From the NCBI GenBank assembly GCA_963730995.1, contig CAVSUB010000012.1:558001-622000 (forward strand): 64,000 nt of DNA. Direction: 5' to 3'. The DNA comes from CAVSUB01 sp963730995. Lineage in GTDB: Bacteria; Acidobacteriota; Vicinamibacteria; Vicinamibacterales; 2-12-FULL-66-21. The notes beneath the pieces were generated by a model. That model searched no databases. It saw only the letters and a list, made by a program, of their open reading frames with translations, and had not been told where the DNA came from. Shown here piece after piece: positions 50,132 through 59,764 of this stretch (the stretch's first letter is position 1; every line of letters begins with the position of its first letter). Both the position numbers and the translations under genes were made by a program.

Positions 50132-52798
50132 TCAATAAATCGCGTTGAACAGCAGCTTGAACGTACCGTGCGGTTGGGCGCGCTGCAGGATCTCGGGGCC
50201 GTAGAGCACGACCCGGCCCCGACCGATCCGCGCCTCGATCGCGATGACTCCGCCATCCAGGTATTTCTGACCCCACGCCCAGCCGCTTCGGAGCGGCGTC
50301 GGTCCGTCGAACGTGGCGATGCTCCGTACGCCTGCGGCGGCCGCGCCCTCGGCGAGCCGAAACACCGGGCTGTTGTCGAAGAAGACGTCCGTCCGCGTCC
50401 GCATGCCCCACGCGAGCGGCTGGGTCGTGTCTACGCGCGCGGAGAGTACCGAACCTGGCACGAAGAACTTCGCGCGCGGCAGCGGCGCGCCGTTCTCGAC
50501 CAGGTGATTCTCGATGGGGAGTTGGAGGTACGCGGCCAGGTTCGCCGCCGAGTCTCCGATGGCGACGACGGTGCCGCCTTCCTGAACGAAGGACCGAATC
50601 TGGGGAACGGTGCGATCGCCGGTCACTCTCCCGACCTGATCGCGGTACTCCTGCGGCACGTCGGCTCGCTGGACGTTCGACGCCCCGCGGCCTCCGGCGC
50701 CGGCGGCTGGTATCGCTCCGCTGGGAAAGATCAGCACGTCGAACGAGGCGCGCAGGTTGCCGGCATCGAGCCGCGGAGCGTACACGCGGGAAAACGGAAA
50801 GTCGAACTGCTCCAGGATCCAGCGCGTCCAGCCTGAGTCGATCGATCCGCCGTACTGATCCCACAAGCCAATCTTCGCCGGTCGAACAGCCGTTGCGGTG
50901 TCGGGGACGCTCGTGACGGCCTTGAACGTGACGCCGAGCTCGGTCGCAAGGCGCCGGATACGCTCGACCGTCGCGTCCGACGCGCCGACGTAGAAGGACT
51001 CACCAGATCGGACTGGTTCCCCCGAGGCGAGCAGCCTGTTCACCGCGCGAAAGGCATCGTTCGCTTCGCGCGTGATCGCGAAGGCGGTGGTTGTGCCGTC
51101 GGCGGTCAACACGCGACCTGGCGTGGGAGGGACGTTCCACTCGGTGACGTGCTCGAACGGGCCGCTGAATCCCTCGAGGACGCGATCGAACTCGACGCCC
51201 ATCTGGAATGCCAGCGTCCAGCCCGCATTGTCGTACGGCGGGGTCGGCGGCGCGCCCGGGTAGGGGATGACGTTCGGATGATCCTGCGGCTCGAACATGT
51301 CGAGCACGTGCGGCCGGAACGCCTGCGCGGTCATCACGACGAACGAGCCCGCTGGATAGCGCTTGGACGCGACGTCGAAGTCACGCGTCGCGCGGAGGAT
51401 GTCGATGCCAACTGCCCTGAGAGCGTTCACGAACTTTGTCGCCGTCGGAAAGTCAGCCTGCGTGGACGGGATGATGTATCCGCGCGGATCGCGCCGCTCC
51501 GGCTTCCGGAGCGCGGCCCAGGCGTCGCTCTCTTTGTCAGCGTCGCCGGCGGCGACCGACCCGCCCCGCCCGATTGACTCAGTGAGCGCCTCGATGCGCG
51601 AGGGTGACGGCGTCCACGTATCCTGGCTGCCTCGTTCGATCGCCCGTCGTCCCATCCGGTAGATGTCATAGAGGAGCGGCTCGCGGTTGCGTGACGCATA
51701 GTCGATCACCGCCCGGTTGAACGAGACCGAGTAGTCGATCGATTGGCGGAAATGCCACTCCTGTGGGGCGATCGGATATGGAAGATCGCGGTTAGGGATC
51801 TGGCGCTGGAGCACCAGCGGAATCCGCGACGGCGTCGGGCTGCCGATCGTCTCGGTCAGGATGGCGATGATGTTGTGAAAGTTCGCCGTGTTCCTGATGC
51901 CACCGTTCCACCATCCGTCGTACGCGCCGCCTGACGCCATCGTCACGCCCGGTTTGTCCTCGGCTGCGAGCCGCTGGTGCATGTGAGTGCCGAGCGCCTG
52001 CAGCCCGAGGATCAGGAGGGGATCGAGGTTGAAGTTGTACGGATCGCGTTGAGGCGATGACCAGGCCACCGTGCCTGCGGGCCCGCTCTGGTGATGGTTG
52101 TAGAGAATCTGCGGCAGCCAGTCGCGGTAGAGGACACGGTTGATGTTCTGCGTCTCCGCCTGCGTCGACGCGAAGAAATCGCGGTTGTTGTCGTGGCCGA
52201 TGTACTTCTGGTACAGCCGGGGAAGCCCGTTCAGCGTTCGCTTGTCGGGAACGGGGTTGCGCATGTACCAGTCGGACACGAGCTCGTTCCCGTCCGGATT
52301 GGCATGAACGAAGAGAACGATGCAGTCGTTGAGGAACCGCATCGTCTCCTCGTCCGTCCGGCTCACCATCTGGTAGACGCTCTCGATCAATTGCTGCGCG
52401 CCGAGAGTCTCCGTCGCGTGAAGGCCGCCATCGATCCACACGACAGCCTTGCCCTCGCGTGCGAGCCGGTGCGCCTCATCGTCGCTCAGCCCCTCCGCCA
52501 GCGCGAGCCGCCGCGAGATGTCGCGGTACTTCGCCAGGGCGCGATGATTCGCCGGCGACGTCACGATCGCCATCAGCTGCGGGCGGCCTTCGGCGGTCTT
52601 GCCGATTTCCTGGACCGTCAGCCGGTCCGATTCGGCATCGAGCTTCTTCCAGTACTGCGCGAGCTGCGTGTAGTTGGCGAGCTGGTAGTCGTCCCCGACG
52701 TTGAAGCCGAGGTATTCCTTCGGGGAGGTGATCCGCGGTTGAGCGTTGAGCGCGACGGTGGCCGCGGCGATGGTCAGCCAGGCGAGGAGGCGGTTCAC
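50132..52798 (-). CDS. Secreted M14-family zinc carboxypeptidase-like protein
   Basis: An 888-aa exported metallopeptidase-like protein. Signal peptide LLAWLTIAAATVALNAQ. The M14 domain covers about residues 30-380: zinc ligands in WIDGGLHATETLG (His about 127 and Glu about 130) and a later His in ILYNHHQSGPAG; HANPDGNELVSDWY and HDNNRDFFASTQAE are substrate-pocket segments. The catalytic Glu is probably in AILTETIGSP. The C-terminal 350 residues contain a glutamine-amidotransferase-like fold (LIFPSGAIPAAG, FVQEGGTVVAIGDSA) without obvious catalytic Cys. Start GTG 52798. The alpha-oxoamine synthase gene ends 10 bp upstream. Confidence 0.85.
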   Translation of the reverse strand: MNRLLAWLTIAAATVALNAQPRITSPKEYLGFNVGDDYQLANYTQLAQYWKKLDAESDRLTVQEIGKTAEGRPQLMAIVTSPANHRALAKYRDISRRLALAEGLSDDEAHRLAREGKAVVWIDGGLHATETLGAQQLIESVYQMVSRTDEETMRFLNDCIVLFVHANPDGNELVSDWYMRNPVPDKRTLNGLPRLYQKYIGHDNNRDFFASTQAETQNINRVLYRDWLPQILYNHHQSGPAGTVAWSSPQRDPYNFNLDPLLILGLQALGTHMHQRLAAEDKPGVTMASGGAYDGWWNGGIRNTANFHNIIAILTETIGSPTPSRIPLVLQRQIPNRDLPYPIAPQEWHFRQSIDYSVSFNRAVIDYASRNREPLLYDIYRMGRRAIERGSQDTWTPSPSRIEALTESIGRGGSVAAGDADKESDAWAALRKPERRDPRGYIIPSTQADFPTATKFVNALRAVGIDILRATRDFDVASKRYPAGSFVVMTAQAFRPHVLDMFEPQDHPNVIPYPGAPPTPPYDNAGWTLAFQMGVEFDRVLEGFSGPFEHVTEWNVPPTPGRVLTADGTTTAFAITREANDAFRAVNRLLASGEPVRSGESFYVGASDATVERIRRLATELGVTFKAVTSVPDTATAVRPAKIGLWDQYGGSIDSGWTRWILEQFDFPFSRVYAPRLDAGNLRASFDVLIFPSGAIPAAGAGGRGASNVQRADVPQEYRDQVGRVTGDRTVPQIRSFVQEGGTVVAIGDSAANLAAYLQLPIENHLVENGAPLPRAKFFVPGSVLSARVDTTQPLAWGMRTRTDVFFDNSPVFRLAEGAAAAGVRSIATFDGPTPLRSGWAWGQKYLDGGVIAIEARIGRGRVVLYGPEILQRAQPHGTFKLLFNAIY

Positions 52799-52808
52799 GG
52801 TTTTTTGC

Positions 52809-54032
52809 CTACTTCAGTTCTTTCAGAGCCGCCAGGACCTCTCCGATATCGTCAGCCGTGTGCGCCGCGTTGACCTGGAAGCGGATCGTCTCGTCTCCTC
52901 GCGGGACAACGGGATACGTAAGGCCCACGGCGAGGATGCCTCGTTCGAAGAGGCCGCGCACCATGGCGCGGGTGCGATCGGTATCGCGCACGAGCAGGGG
53001 CACGACCGGGTGAGGCCCGTCGATCGACTCGAACCCAAGCGATTGCAGCCCGTCGCGGAACTGGCGCGTGCGCGCCTTCAGGTTGGAGAGCCGCTCCTGG
53101 CCGTCGGTGCCGTCTGCGATGTCCACGGCGCTCACGGCTGCCGCGCAGTCTGCCGCGCCGAGTGGATTCGTGTAGATGTATGTGTCCGCCTTCTGCCGGA
53201 CCGCCTCGATGATGGTCGGGCTGGCGGCGACGAACCCCCCGTTCACACCGAACGCCTTACCGAAGGTGCCGATGAAGATATCCACCCGCGCCTTGCAGTG
53301 TTCTTCAGTGCCCCGGCCGGTCGCGCCGTAAGCGGCCACGCCGTGTGAATCGTCCATGACCGTGACAATGCCGTCGCGAAAACGCGATTCGTGGCGCGCA
53401 ACGACGGCTGCAATCTCTCCGAGTGGCGCGTGGTCGCCGCGCATCGAGAAGATTCCGTCGAAGATGACGATGACGCGTCCTGTGCCGTCGGGCACACGCG
53501 CGAGATGGCCGTCCAGATCCGCAACGTCGTTGTGCTTGAAGATCGCACGCTGCGCGGAGGGTACGTTCGCGATCCGCATCGCGCGGATGATGCAGTTGTG
53601 ATTGAGCGCGTCACCCACCCAGAACGTGTCCGGCCCCGACAGCGTGATCGCGAGGCCGAGCATGGTCGTGTACGCAGAGTTGAACACCCGGGCTGACGGC
53701 CGTCCAACGAACCGGGCGATCCGCGCCTCGAGCTCGACGTGCGGGGCGAACGTGCCGTCGATGAACCGCACGGCGCCGGGTCCGACTCCGAACGCGTGCG
53801 CCGCTCTGTCCGCCGCCTCGAGCAGCGCCGGATGAAACGACAGCGACAGGTAACTGTTGCTGTTCATCCGGATGTATGCGCCGTCGCTGCCCTGCAGACG
53901 GTAGCGCGGACCGCGTACGCCGGATGGCGGAACGTAGCCGACGATGATGCGTTCCGGTGCCTTGGAACGGCCTTCCTGTGCGAGTGCAGCGAGTTCCGAG
54001 GTGAGCGCGGCGTTCAGCTTGTCGAGTGCCAT
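52809..54032 (-). CDS. Alpha-oxoamine synthase family PLP enzyme (Kbl/BioF-like)
   Basis: A 407-aa PLP enzyme condensing an amino acid with an acyl-CoA. Family motifs: NSNSYLSLSFHP, GPGAVRFIDGT, HVELEARIARFVGR, VMDDSHGVAAYGATGRG, and the PLP lysine in IFIGTFGKAFGVNGG. RFIDGT is closest in form to 2-amino-3-ketobutyrate CoA ligase (RFICGT) rather than BioF. No tdh or bio genes are nearby, so the substrate is open. Start ATG 54032 (MALDKLNAAL) fits Kbl-type N-termini; ATG 54050 is possible. A polypurine palindrome lies just upstream. Confidence 0.8.
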   Translation of the reverse strand: MALDKLNAALTSELAALAQEGRSKAPERIIVGYVPPSGVRGPRYRLQGSDGAYIRMNSNSYLSLSFHPALLEAADRAAHAFGVGPGAVRFIDGTFAPHVELEARIARFVGRPSARVFNSAYTTMLGLAITLSGPDTFWVGDALNHNCIIRAMRIANVPSAQRAIFKHNDVADLDGHLARVPDGTGRVIVIFDGIFSMRGDHAPLGEIAAVVARHESRFRDGIVTVMDDSHGVAAYGATGRGTEEHCKARVDIFIGTFGKAFGVNGGFVAASPTIIEAVRQKADTYIYTNPLGAADCAAAVSAVDIADGTDGQERLSNLKARTRQFRDGLQSLGFESIDGPHPVVPLLVRDTDRTRAMVRGLFERGILAVGLTYPVVPRGDETIRFQVNAAHTADDIGEVLAALKELK

Positions 54033-54050
54033 GATGAGGACAGGGTACAT

Positions 54051-54171
54051 CGACCTGCGAGTAAACCCTTACAGGAAGGAAGGGAGGAGGGAGGATCTTT
54101 CAAATTGGATCTTCCTATACTGAAGATCCTCCGTCCTCCCTTCCTCCTGTAGGGGTCTTACTCGCAGGTCG
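54051..54171. repeat. Polypurine palindromic repeat, copy 3
   Basis: CGACCTGCGAGTAAACCCTT and ACAGGAAGGAAGGGAGGAGG pair with CCTCCCTTCCTCCTGTAGGG and TCTTACTCGCAGGTCG, about 50-bp arms and a 20-nt loop. It lies between the oxoamine synthase start and the 3' end of the GAF-HATPase gene, whose last codons it supplies. Confidence 0.85.
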
Positions 54172-55179
54172 CACGTCCGTCGATCTCCGCTTTCGCATCT
54201 GCAGGACGCGTCCGCCCTCGCTGAAGCTCACGTCGTCCATCAGCCGGTTGATGAGGAAGACGCCACGGCCACCCGGCTTCATCATATTTTCCGGGTCGAG
54301 GGGATTCGGCACTCTGGAGGCATCGAACCCGGAGCCCGGATCGCGGACGACGACGGTGACGGCTCCCGCTTGATCGACCGCTACGCAGCACTGAACCTTG
54401 CGCGTGGGGTCGTTCTTGCATCCGTGGCGGATTCCGTTGGCGAGCGCCTCCTGCAGGGCGAGCTCCACGGACATGATTTCCTCCTCGGCCCAGTCCTTGC
54501 TCTCGAGGATTTGCTTCACGCCATCGGTGATCTTTGGTATCGCGCGAGGATCGGCGGGGATCACGAGATTCAGTTCGCAGACGGAACAGTAGGGCAGCAG
54601 TCCGCCGAGTTTGGTGAGGCCATTGAGAGTCGACTGGAGCTCGCCGACCAGCCGTTGCTGATCCGCTTCGGCCTTGTCACGGTGTACGAGCGCCTCTTTG
54701 AGGTCGACGAGATTGATCCGGAGCTCGAGCTGGGCCTGCGCCTGGCGACGGAGCGCCTCGAGTGACTCGATCTGGCCGGGCGTGAGCGTGCGCGGCACCT
54801 GGTCGGCCACGCAAAGCGTTCCGAGGGCATGGCCGTCCGGTGTCACGAGCGGTGCGCCCGCGTAGAAGCGGATCCCCGGCTCGGAGATCACCATCGGGTT
54901 GTCGCGAAACCTCTCGTGCTGCGAGGCGTCGGCCACGATGTACAGGCCGTTTTGCTCGATGGCGTGGCTGCAGAAGGAGATGCTGCGCGACGTTTGAGTG
55001 ACGGCGATGCCGAAGCGGGCCTTGAACCACTGACGATCGGCGTCGACGAGCGTGATGAGCGCGAACGGCGTGTTGCAGATGTGCGACGCGAGCAGGGTCA
55101 GGTCATCGAAAGCCTGTTCCGGCTTGGTGTCGAGGATCCGGTACCTGCGCAGCGCCGCGAGTCGCTCCGTTTCGCCCAT
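54115..55179 (-). CDS. GAF-domain protein with HATPase_c (anti-sigma-kinase-like) C-terminus
   Basis: A 354-aa signalling protein. The GAF domain covers about residues 20-160 (FDDLTLLASHICNTPFALIT, FCSHAIEQNGLYIVADAS, GHALGTLCVADQVPR). A coiled linker (about 170-205) joins it to an RsbW-like ATPase: VELALQEALANGIRHGCKND (N box), VRDPGSGFDASRVP (G1) and GGRGVFLINRLMDDV (G2). Such proteins act as serine kinases of anti-sigma-antagonist systems; no partner is adjacent. Start ATG 55179 fits the domain start. The last 18 residues (ASKTPTGGREDGGSSV region) are encoded by the polypurine repeat. Confidence 0.85.
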   Translation of the reverse strand: MGETERLAALRRYRILDTKPEQAFDDLTLLASHICNTPFALITLVDADRQWFKARFGIAVTQTSRSISFCSHAIEQNGLYIVADASQHERFRDNPMVISEPGIRFYAGAPLVTPDGHALGTLCVADQVPRTLTPGQIESLEALRRQAQAQLELRINLVDLKEALVHRDKAEADQQRLVGELQSTLNGLTKLGGLLPYCSVCELNLVIPADPRAIPKITDGVKQILESKDWAEEEIMSVELALQEALANGIRHGCKNDPTRKVQCCVAVDQAGAVTVVVRDPGSGFDASRVPNPLDPENMMKPGGRGVFLINRLMDDVSFSEGGRVLQMRKRRSTDVRPASKTPTGGREDGGSSV

Positions 55180-55337
55180 GTCGTTGCTGCGGTGATGATA
55201 CCAATTCTCGCCCGCGAACCTTGGGTGGGTTGCGCTCCCGATCGGCGATTCGATTCGTACTGCTCCTGTCGGAGACGCGCTCTGGAGCACGGGGCGGCAC
55301 GAACGATCGTCTCAACAGGCCGCGGTCGAAAATCGGC

Positions 55338-58300
55338 CTAGGCATTCCTGAGCGGTCTTCGAAGGGCACGGAACCACAGCCACGCCACACCAGCCATCAG
55401 AATTCCGGCGATCAGCGAGGCGGGCAGCGCGCCCGGGAAGGGCCGCTGTGCGCCGCGCGCCAATGCGCCGAGGATAGCGGCGCTGCCAAGCACGAGCGGC
55501 GTCATCGAGAGATCGATCCGAAGAAGCGTCACGTACCCGACCACGAGCGCGGCGCCGGTCAGCGCGCCGGCCGTCAACCAGCCCGACACTGCTGCGCCTG
55601 CCGGTGGTCCGGCGGCAACGAAGCCGACGACGGCAAGTGCGATCGCTGCGGGTATGCGCCAGCGGGTCCAGCCGTTCGTGAGGCGATCGATGCCGATGAA
55701 CATCGCGAGCAGAACCGCGAGTCGCGTCAGGAAGCCGGCAATCGGATCCGTAGCGACCTCGACGAATGGGATGGCGGTGTTCAGAGCCGCGATGTCGGGA
55801 AGCCGTGCCCATGGTGGCGTGCGCAACCAGGTGCCGATGCCGGCGACACCGGCCGCCACGAGTCCTCCCGCAATACCCAGGAGGATCGCGTCCCGGTCCG
55901 GCAGGCGTCCCATATCCACGAGACGCCGGGGGACGGCGCCGAGCGCAAGACCCACGAGCGCGGCGATGAGCGTCAGGCCGACCAGCCCTACGCCGGCGAT
56001 GGCCGCTAGCTGCAGCGGCAGCGGCTGCGCGGTCGAGAGCGAGGCCAGAATCGTCGGGTATCCGTTCGCGGCGTTCACGAGGGATGCTGCCAGCATCAGC
56101 GCCGTTCCAAGCACGAACACGACAGGAGCATAGCGGCCGCGGCTCCAGACGATCACTCCGAGCACCGCAGCGGCGAGCAGCACGCCGCCGAAGATCACGC
56201 CGGCAAGGATCCTGGCGATCGTCGATCGGATCCCGGCGGCCCGTTCCTGTCGAGTCCAGTCTTCCGGCACGAAGACGTAGCGGCGCACGCTGGCGATTTC
56301 GTCACCCGCGATGTTGACGTCGATTCGCGCTTCTCCCTGCGGAAGCGGGATCGCCGTGTCGGCGAACGTGAACGTCCAGTCCGTCCGGGCTTTCAGCTTC
56401 GACGGTCTCGCGGAAACCTCGCGCGCCTGTCCGGTCGTGGCATCGAGGTGGAGTCGCGCTTTCAAGGCCCCTCGAGCGATTTCTCTCGCGGCAATCTCAT
56501 CGAGCGATGCACCGGCTCGCTCCTCGGGAAGCGTGTGCACCAGCTGCTGAACCGCACCACCTCGATCGACGAGCACGGCCCACTCCTCCGCGCGATCGAC
56601 CAGATCGCCTTCGAAGGTCGCCACCCGCACGCGCCAGCGCGACGCTGGCAGATAGCTGGAGACGAGCTCCAGACGACGCGCTTCACCCGCCGTACGCGAG
56701 ACGAACTCGTGCGGCGCGCCGGCGCCGTTGTCGACGAGTGGAAGAAGACGCCATCGCGGCCCGAGCGAAACGCCACGCGCCGCGACCGTCTGTCGGGCCT
56801 GCTCCAGCGCCTGCGCGCGCGTGACGGTGAACATTTCCTTACGTGGGCTCAACATCACGGCCGCCAGCAGGCCGAGGAGCGCGACGCCGCCGGCGATCAG
56901 CCAGGCGCCCCGCGCTCGAGGTCCGAGCCTCAGGGCGCGATGCGGTGAGGCGGCCGCCTGGCGCTCGACGGCCGGAGGTGGCACCCAGGCCGCATTCCGT
57001 TCCGCCGGAGCGAGGACGGTCCATTTGCCAACCTGCAAACGCCTCCACAACACCACCCACAGCGGTGCCAGCGTCAGCGCCACGATCATGAATTGCTGGA
57101 ACCTGATGCCAGGCGCGACAGCGATGAACACCGGGAGGGCGAACCAGACGACGTCGAAGGTGAAGTGGAGGACGATGCCCGGGAGCAGTCCGAAATAGAG
57201 GTAGAGGAGGCCGAAGCCAATCGAAGGGATGATGAGCTCGACCGGCCGGGCGAACGAAGGCTGATTCGGATACGGCGCGTGGCCCGCACCGAACACGGCC
57301 GCCTGCACGATGAACGCGATCACGAGGAAGAGCCGACGCTTGCCGAACCGATCGCCGATGAGGGCGGCGCCCGCGAGCGGTACGGCCCGGAACAGACACT
57401 CCTCCCAGAAGCCCGCCTGGAATGAATTGGCGATGGCGGAGAGCCACGGTGCGTACGTCGCCAGGACGTCAGGGTGGAGCAGCGCCTCGGCGGGCGACCA
57501 CCACCCGAAGACGCGCGTCGTGAACAAATAGAGCAGGACGTCGTACGCAAAGAAGAGCGAGACGAGCAGGTATCCGCCGGCGGTCCGGCCCAGAATGGCG
57601 GCGGAGCTTCCGGACCCGCGCGACCACACGCGCCAGAACTGCGGGTGATCGCCGAACGCCGCCCGCGTCAGCGTCTCGGCGGCCATGAAGGAAAGCGCGA
57701 AGAACACCGAGAAGCCCAGGAACGTCACACCGATCGTCGCGCACTGCTGCGCGAAGAACGTGGTGCGGGGCACAGCCGTGTCGTACGACATCCACAGCAG
57801 CGGCCACTCGTTGATCGCGGCAAGAGCCTGCATGAACGCCACGGCGACGCCCCACACAAGCGGCTGTCGCCAGAGCACCCGCCGCCGGCGGAGCATGAAG
57901 AACATGCCGACGCCAATCCCGCCGAACACATAGAGCAGGACCATGCCCACGGCCGATCCCACGCCGATCGCTTCGTTCGCCGAACGCATGTTCTCGTAGC
58001 GCCGGCTGAACGCCTCCGGGATCTTGACGTAGGGGCGGACGCCGGTCAGTCGATCGCCCGAGACGACCAGTTCCAGCCGGTATCGCCCTTCCCCGAGGGT
58101 CGGCGATGGACGCTCGTACGTGAAGGTGTGGTCCACGCGGCCGCCCGGTCTCCGCTCCTGACCCTGCTCGACGAGCGCGAAGCTCGCGACGTCCACCTGC
58201 CAGTTCGCGCGCGCCCCCGCCTCGCCGATGGCTCTCGCCGCAGCGGCTGGCAGCGCGGCGCCCGGAGCGTTCTCGTCGAGCCGTTCTTCGAATCCGTACG

Positions 58301-58670
58301 GGTGGCCGTCCGGCGTGAAGCGGATCGTCGTCTCGTTGACGTGTCCCTCGGCGAAGTGGCGCACTCGCCATGTGTAGGCGGCGTAGAGGCCGTCGCGCAT
58401 CATCCGCGTGAACGCCTCTTTGCCCCCGCCTTCCAGCTCGACGAAGGTTTGCGTCTCCTCGTCCAGACCAAACGAGGCGGCTTGTCGATAGTCGGGAGGC
58501 CCGAGCCGATCCCGCGTCATGATCCCGCGCGCCTGCTCCAGCGCGTGCCCGCGATCCATCGTGATGTCGAGCGAGACGATGGAGAAGGCCTGCGGGAAGT
58601 AGTGATAGCCGACGAGGCCGGCGGCGATCGACAAGAGCCCGAGCAGCAGCCAGAAAGCAGGACGCTTCAC
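55338..58670 (-). CDS. Very large CPBP intramembrane protease-family protein with two periplasmic domains
   Basis: A 1110-aa membrane protein. The CPBP (Abi) protease motifs are present: EE at 423-424 in FWEECLFRAVPLAGA, His in FGAGHAPYPNQ, and HFTFDVVWF (His and Asp). Before this core is a periplasmic region starting RGHALEQARGIMTRDRLGPP; after it is a second with RAQALEQARQTVAARGVSLG, so the extracytoplasmic domain appears duplicated around the protease core. About 10 more membrane segments form the C-terminus. Start GTG 58670 has AAGGAG nine bases upstream and directly precedes the first membrane segment. Family members process prenylated proteins or act in bacteriocin immunity; the role here is unknown. 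Confidence 0.85.
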   Translation of the reverse strand: MKRPAFWLLLGLLSIAAGLVGYHYFPQAFSIVSLDITMDRGHALEQARGIMTRDRLGPPDYRQAASFGLDEETQTFVELEGGGKEAFTRMMRDGLYAAYTWRVRHFAEGHVNETTIRFTPDGHPYGFEERLDENAPGAALPAAAARAIGEAGARANWQVDVASFALVEQGQERRPGGRVDHTFTYERPSPTLGEGRYRLELVVSGDRLTGVRPYVKIPEAFSRRYENMRSANEAIGVGSAVGMVLLYVFGGIGVGMFFMLRRRRVLWRQPLVWGVAVAFMQALAAINEWPLLWMSYDTAVPRTTFFAQQCATIGVTFLGFSVFFALSFMAAETLTRAAFGDHPQFWRVWSRGSGSSAAILGRTAGGYLLVSLFFAYDVLLYLFTTRVFGWWSPAEALLHPDVLATYAPWLSAIANSFQAGFWEECLFRAVPLAGAALIGDRFGKRRLFLVIAFIVQAAVFGAGHAPYPNQPSFARPVELIIPSIGFGLLYLYFGLLPGIVLHFTFDVVWFALPVFIAVAPGIRFQQFMIVALTLAPLWVVLWRRLQVGKWTVLAPAERNAAWVPPPAVERQAAASPHRALRLGPRARGAWLIAGGVALLGLLAAVMLSPRKEMFTVTRAQALEQARQTVAARGVSLGPRWRLLPLVDNGAGAPHEFVSRTAGEARRLELVSSYLPASRWRVRVATFEGDLVDRAEEWAVLVDRGGAVQQLVHTLPEERAGASLDEIAAREIARGALKARLHLDATTGQAREVSARPSKLKARTDWTFTFADTAIPLPQGEARIDVNIAGDEIASVRRYVFVPEDWTRQERAAGIRSTIARILAGVIFGGVLLAAAVLGVIVWSRGRYAPVVFVLGTALMLAASLVNAANGYPTILASLSTAQPLPLQLAAIAGVGLVGLTLIAALVGLALGAVPRRLVDMGRLPDRDAILLGIAGGLVAAGVAGIGTWLRTPPWARLPDIAALNTAIPFVEVATDPIAGFLTRLAVLLAMFIGIDRLTNGWTRWRIPAAIALAVVGFVAAGPPAGAAVSGWLTAGALTGAALVVGYVTLLRIDLSMTPLVLGSAAILGALARGAQRPFPGALPASLIAGILMAGVAWLWFRALRRPLRNA

Positions 58671-58923
58671 GCGGTTGGCTCCTTCTGTTCCCTCAGCAAG
58701 CGAGAGTGTCGTTCGTGCGGCCCGATTGGTACTGCGCCTGCCTGTTCTCTCTCCTTCGAATGGCTCTGCTGACCGTCGTCGGTGAGCGCGCCGCAGGCGC
58801 GCCGGAGCGGAGCGGGGCATGGGGGTCGCCACCACCCCAGCGCGCACAACACGCGCGCCGGGGACCCCGGCCCGCGAGCGACGGCGTTGGGGGGTCCGGC
58901 GGGGCGAAGCCCCCCGGTCTGGA
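58671..58923. other. Intergenic region with GC-rich hairpins
   Basis: No ORF with supporting features. The right part has GC-rich inverted repeats (GGGGACCCCGG; GGGGGGTCC to GCCCCCCGG, with tip GGGCGAAGCCC), which might act as a barrier between the divergent protease and exporter genes. Confidence 0.5.
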
Positions 58924-58951
58924 TTGACGAAACTGAACGGTTTAGTATAGA
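58924..58951 (+). promoter_or_regulatory. Sigma70-type promoter of the DrrAB-type exporter
   Basis: TTGACG (58924-58929) and TATAGA (58946-58951) spaced by 16 bp, the best promoter match in the window. The ATG at 58964 follows 12 nt after the -10, so the leader would be about five bases and no Shine-Dalgarno fits. Confidence 0.65.
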
Positions 58952-58963
58952 AATTCAGACGGC

Positions 58964-59761
58964 ATGTCCACGAACATGATCGAAGTCCGCAACCTCTCCA
59001 AGAGCTTCGGCGACGTCCAGGCGGTCAACGACATCTCCTTCGACGTGGCGCGCGGCGAGATCTTCGCGTTTCTCGGCCCGAACGGGGCCGGAAAGACGAC
59101 GACGATCAAGATGCTCACGACCCTGCTGCGCCCCACGGCGGGGTCGCTGGCGCTGGATGGCTTGAATCCCCTGACCCATCAGAACCAGGTCCGCCAGCAG
59201 TTCGGCATCGTCTTTCAGGACCCGAGCCTCGACAGCGAGCTGACGGCATGGGAGAACCTGATGCTCCACGCGGTGCTCTACCACGTGCCGCGCGCGACGC
59301 GGCACACGCGCGCGGAGTCGCTCCTCAAGCTGTTCGAGCTCTGGGAGCGGCGGGACACGCCGGTGAAGCAGTTCTCAGGCGGGATGAAACGGCGGCTCGA
59401 GATTGCGCGCGGCTTTCTCCACACGCCCAAGATCCTGTTCCTCGACGAGCCGACGCTCGGCCTCGACCCTCAGAGCCGCAACCAGCTCTGGACGCACGTC
59501 AAGCACCTGAATCAGACCGAGGGCGTCACCGTGTTTCTCACGACGCACTACATGGAAGAGGCCGACCGCGTCGCTCATCGCGTGGGGATCATCGATCACG
59601 GCCGGATCGTCGCGCAGGGCTCCTCGCAGGAACTGAAGGAACGGACCAAGACGGACTCGCTGGAAGCGGCTTACCTGGCGTTGACGGGCTCGTCCATCCG
59701 GGACGAGAAGGCGGCAACCGGCGAGCAGATGCGGCAGTTCGTGAAGATGTGGAGGCGTTGA
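58964..59761 (+). CDS. ABC exporter ATP-binding protein (DrrA-like)
   Basis: A 265-aa ATPase. Walker A GPNGAGKTTTIKML, Q-loop FGIVFQDPSLD, signature FSGGMKRRLEIARG, Walker B ILFLDEPTLGLDP, H-loop LTTHYMEEADR. The VARGEIFAFLG and ELKERTKTDSLEAAYL segments match the DrrA/NodI-type group that pairs with ABC-2 permeases. It starts a run of export genes; the permease begins 3 bp after its stop. The exported compound is unknown. Confidence 0.93.
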   Translation: MSTNMIEVRNLSKSFGDVQAVNDISFDVARGEIFAFLGPNGAGKTTTIKMLTTLLRPTAGSLALDGLNPLTHQNQVRQQFGIVFQDPSLDSELTAWENLMLHAVLYHVPRATRHTRAESLLKLFELWERRDTPVKQFSGGMKRRLEIARGFLHTPKILFLDEPTLGLDPQSRNQLWTHVKHLNQTEGVTVFLTTHYMEEADRVAHRVGIIDHGRIVAQGSSQELKERTKTDSLEAAYLALTGSSIRDEKAATGEQMRQFVKMWRR

Positions 59762-59764
59762 GCG

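Noticed and set aside
53391..53696. Plus-strand ORF within the oxoamine synthase gene
   Set aside because: Lies fully antisense to a conserved PLP enzyme and has no support.
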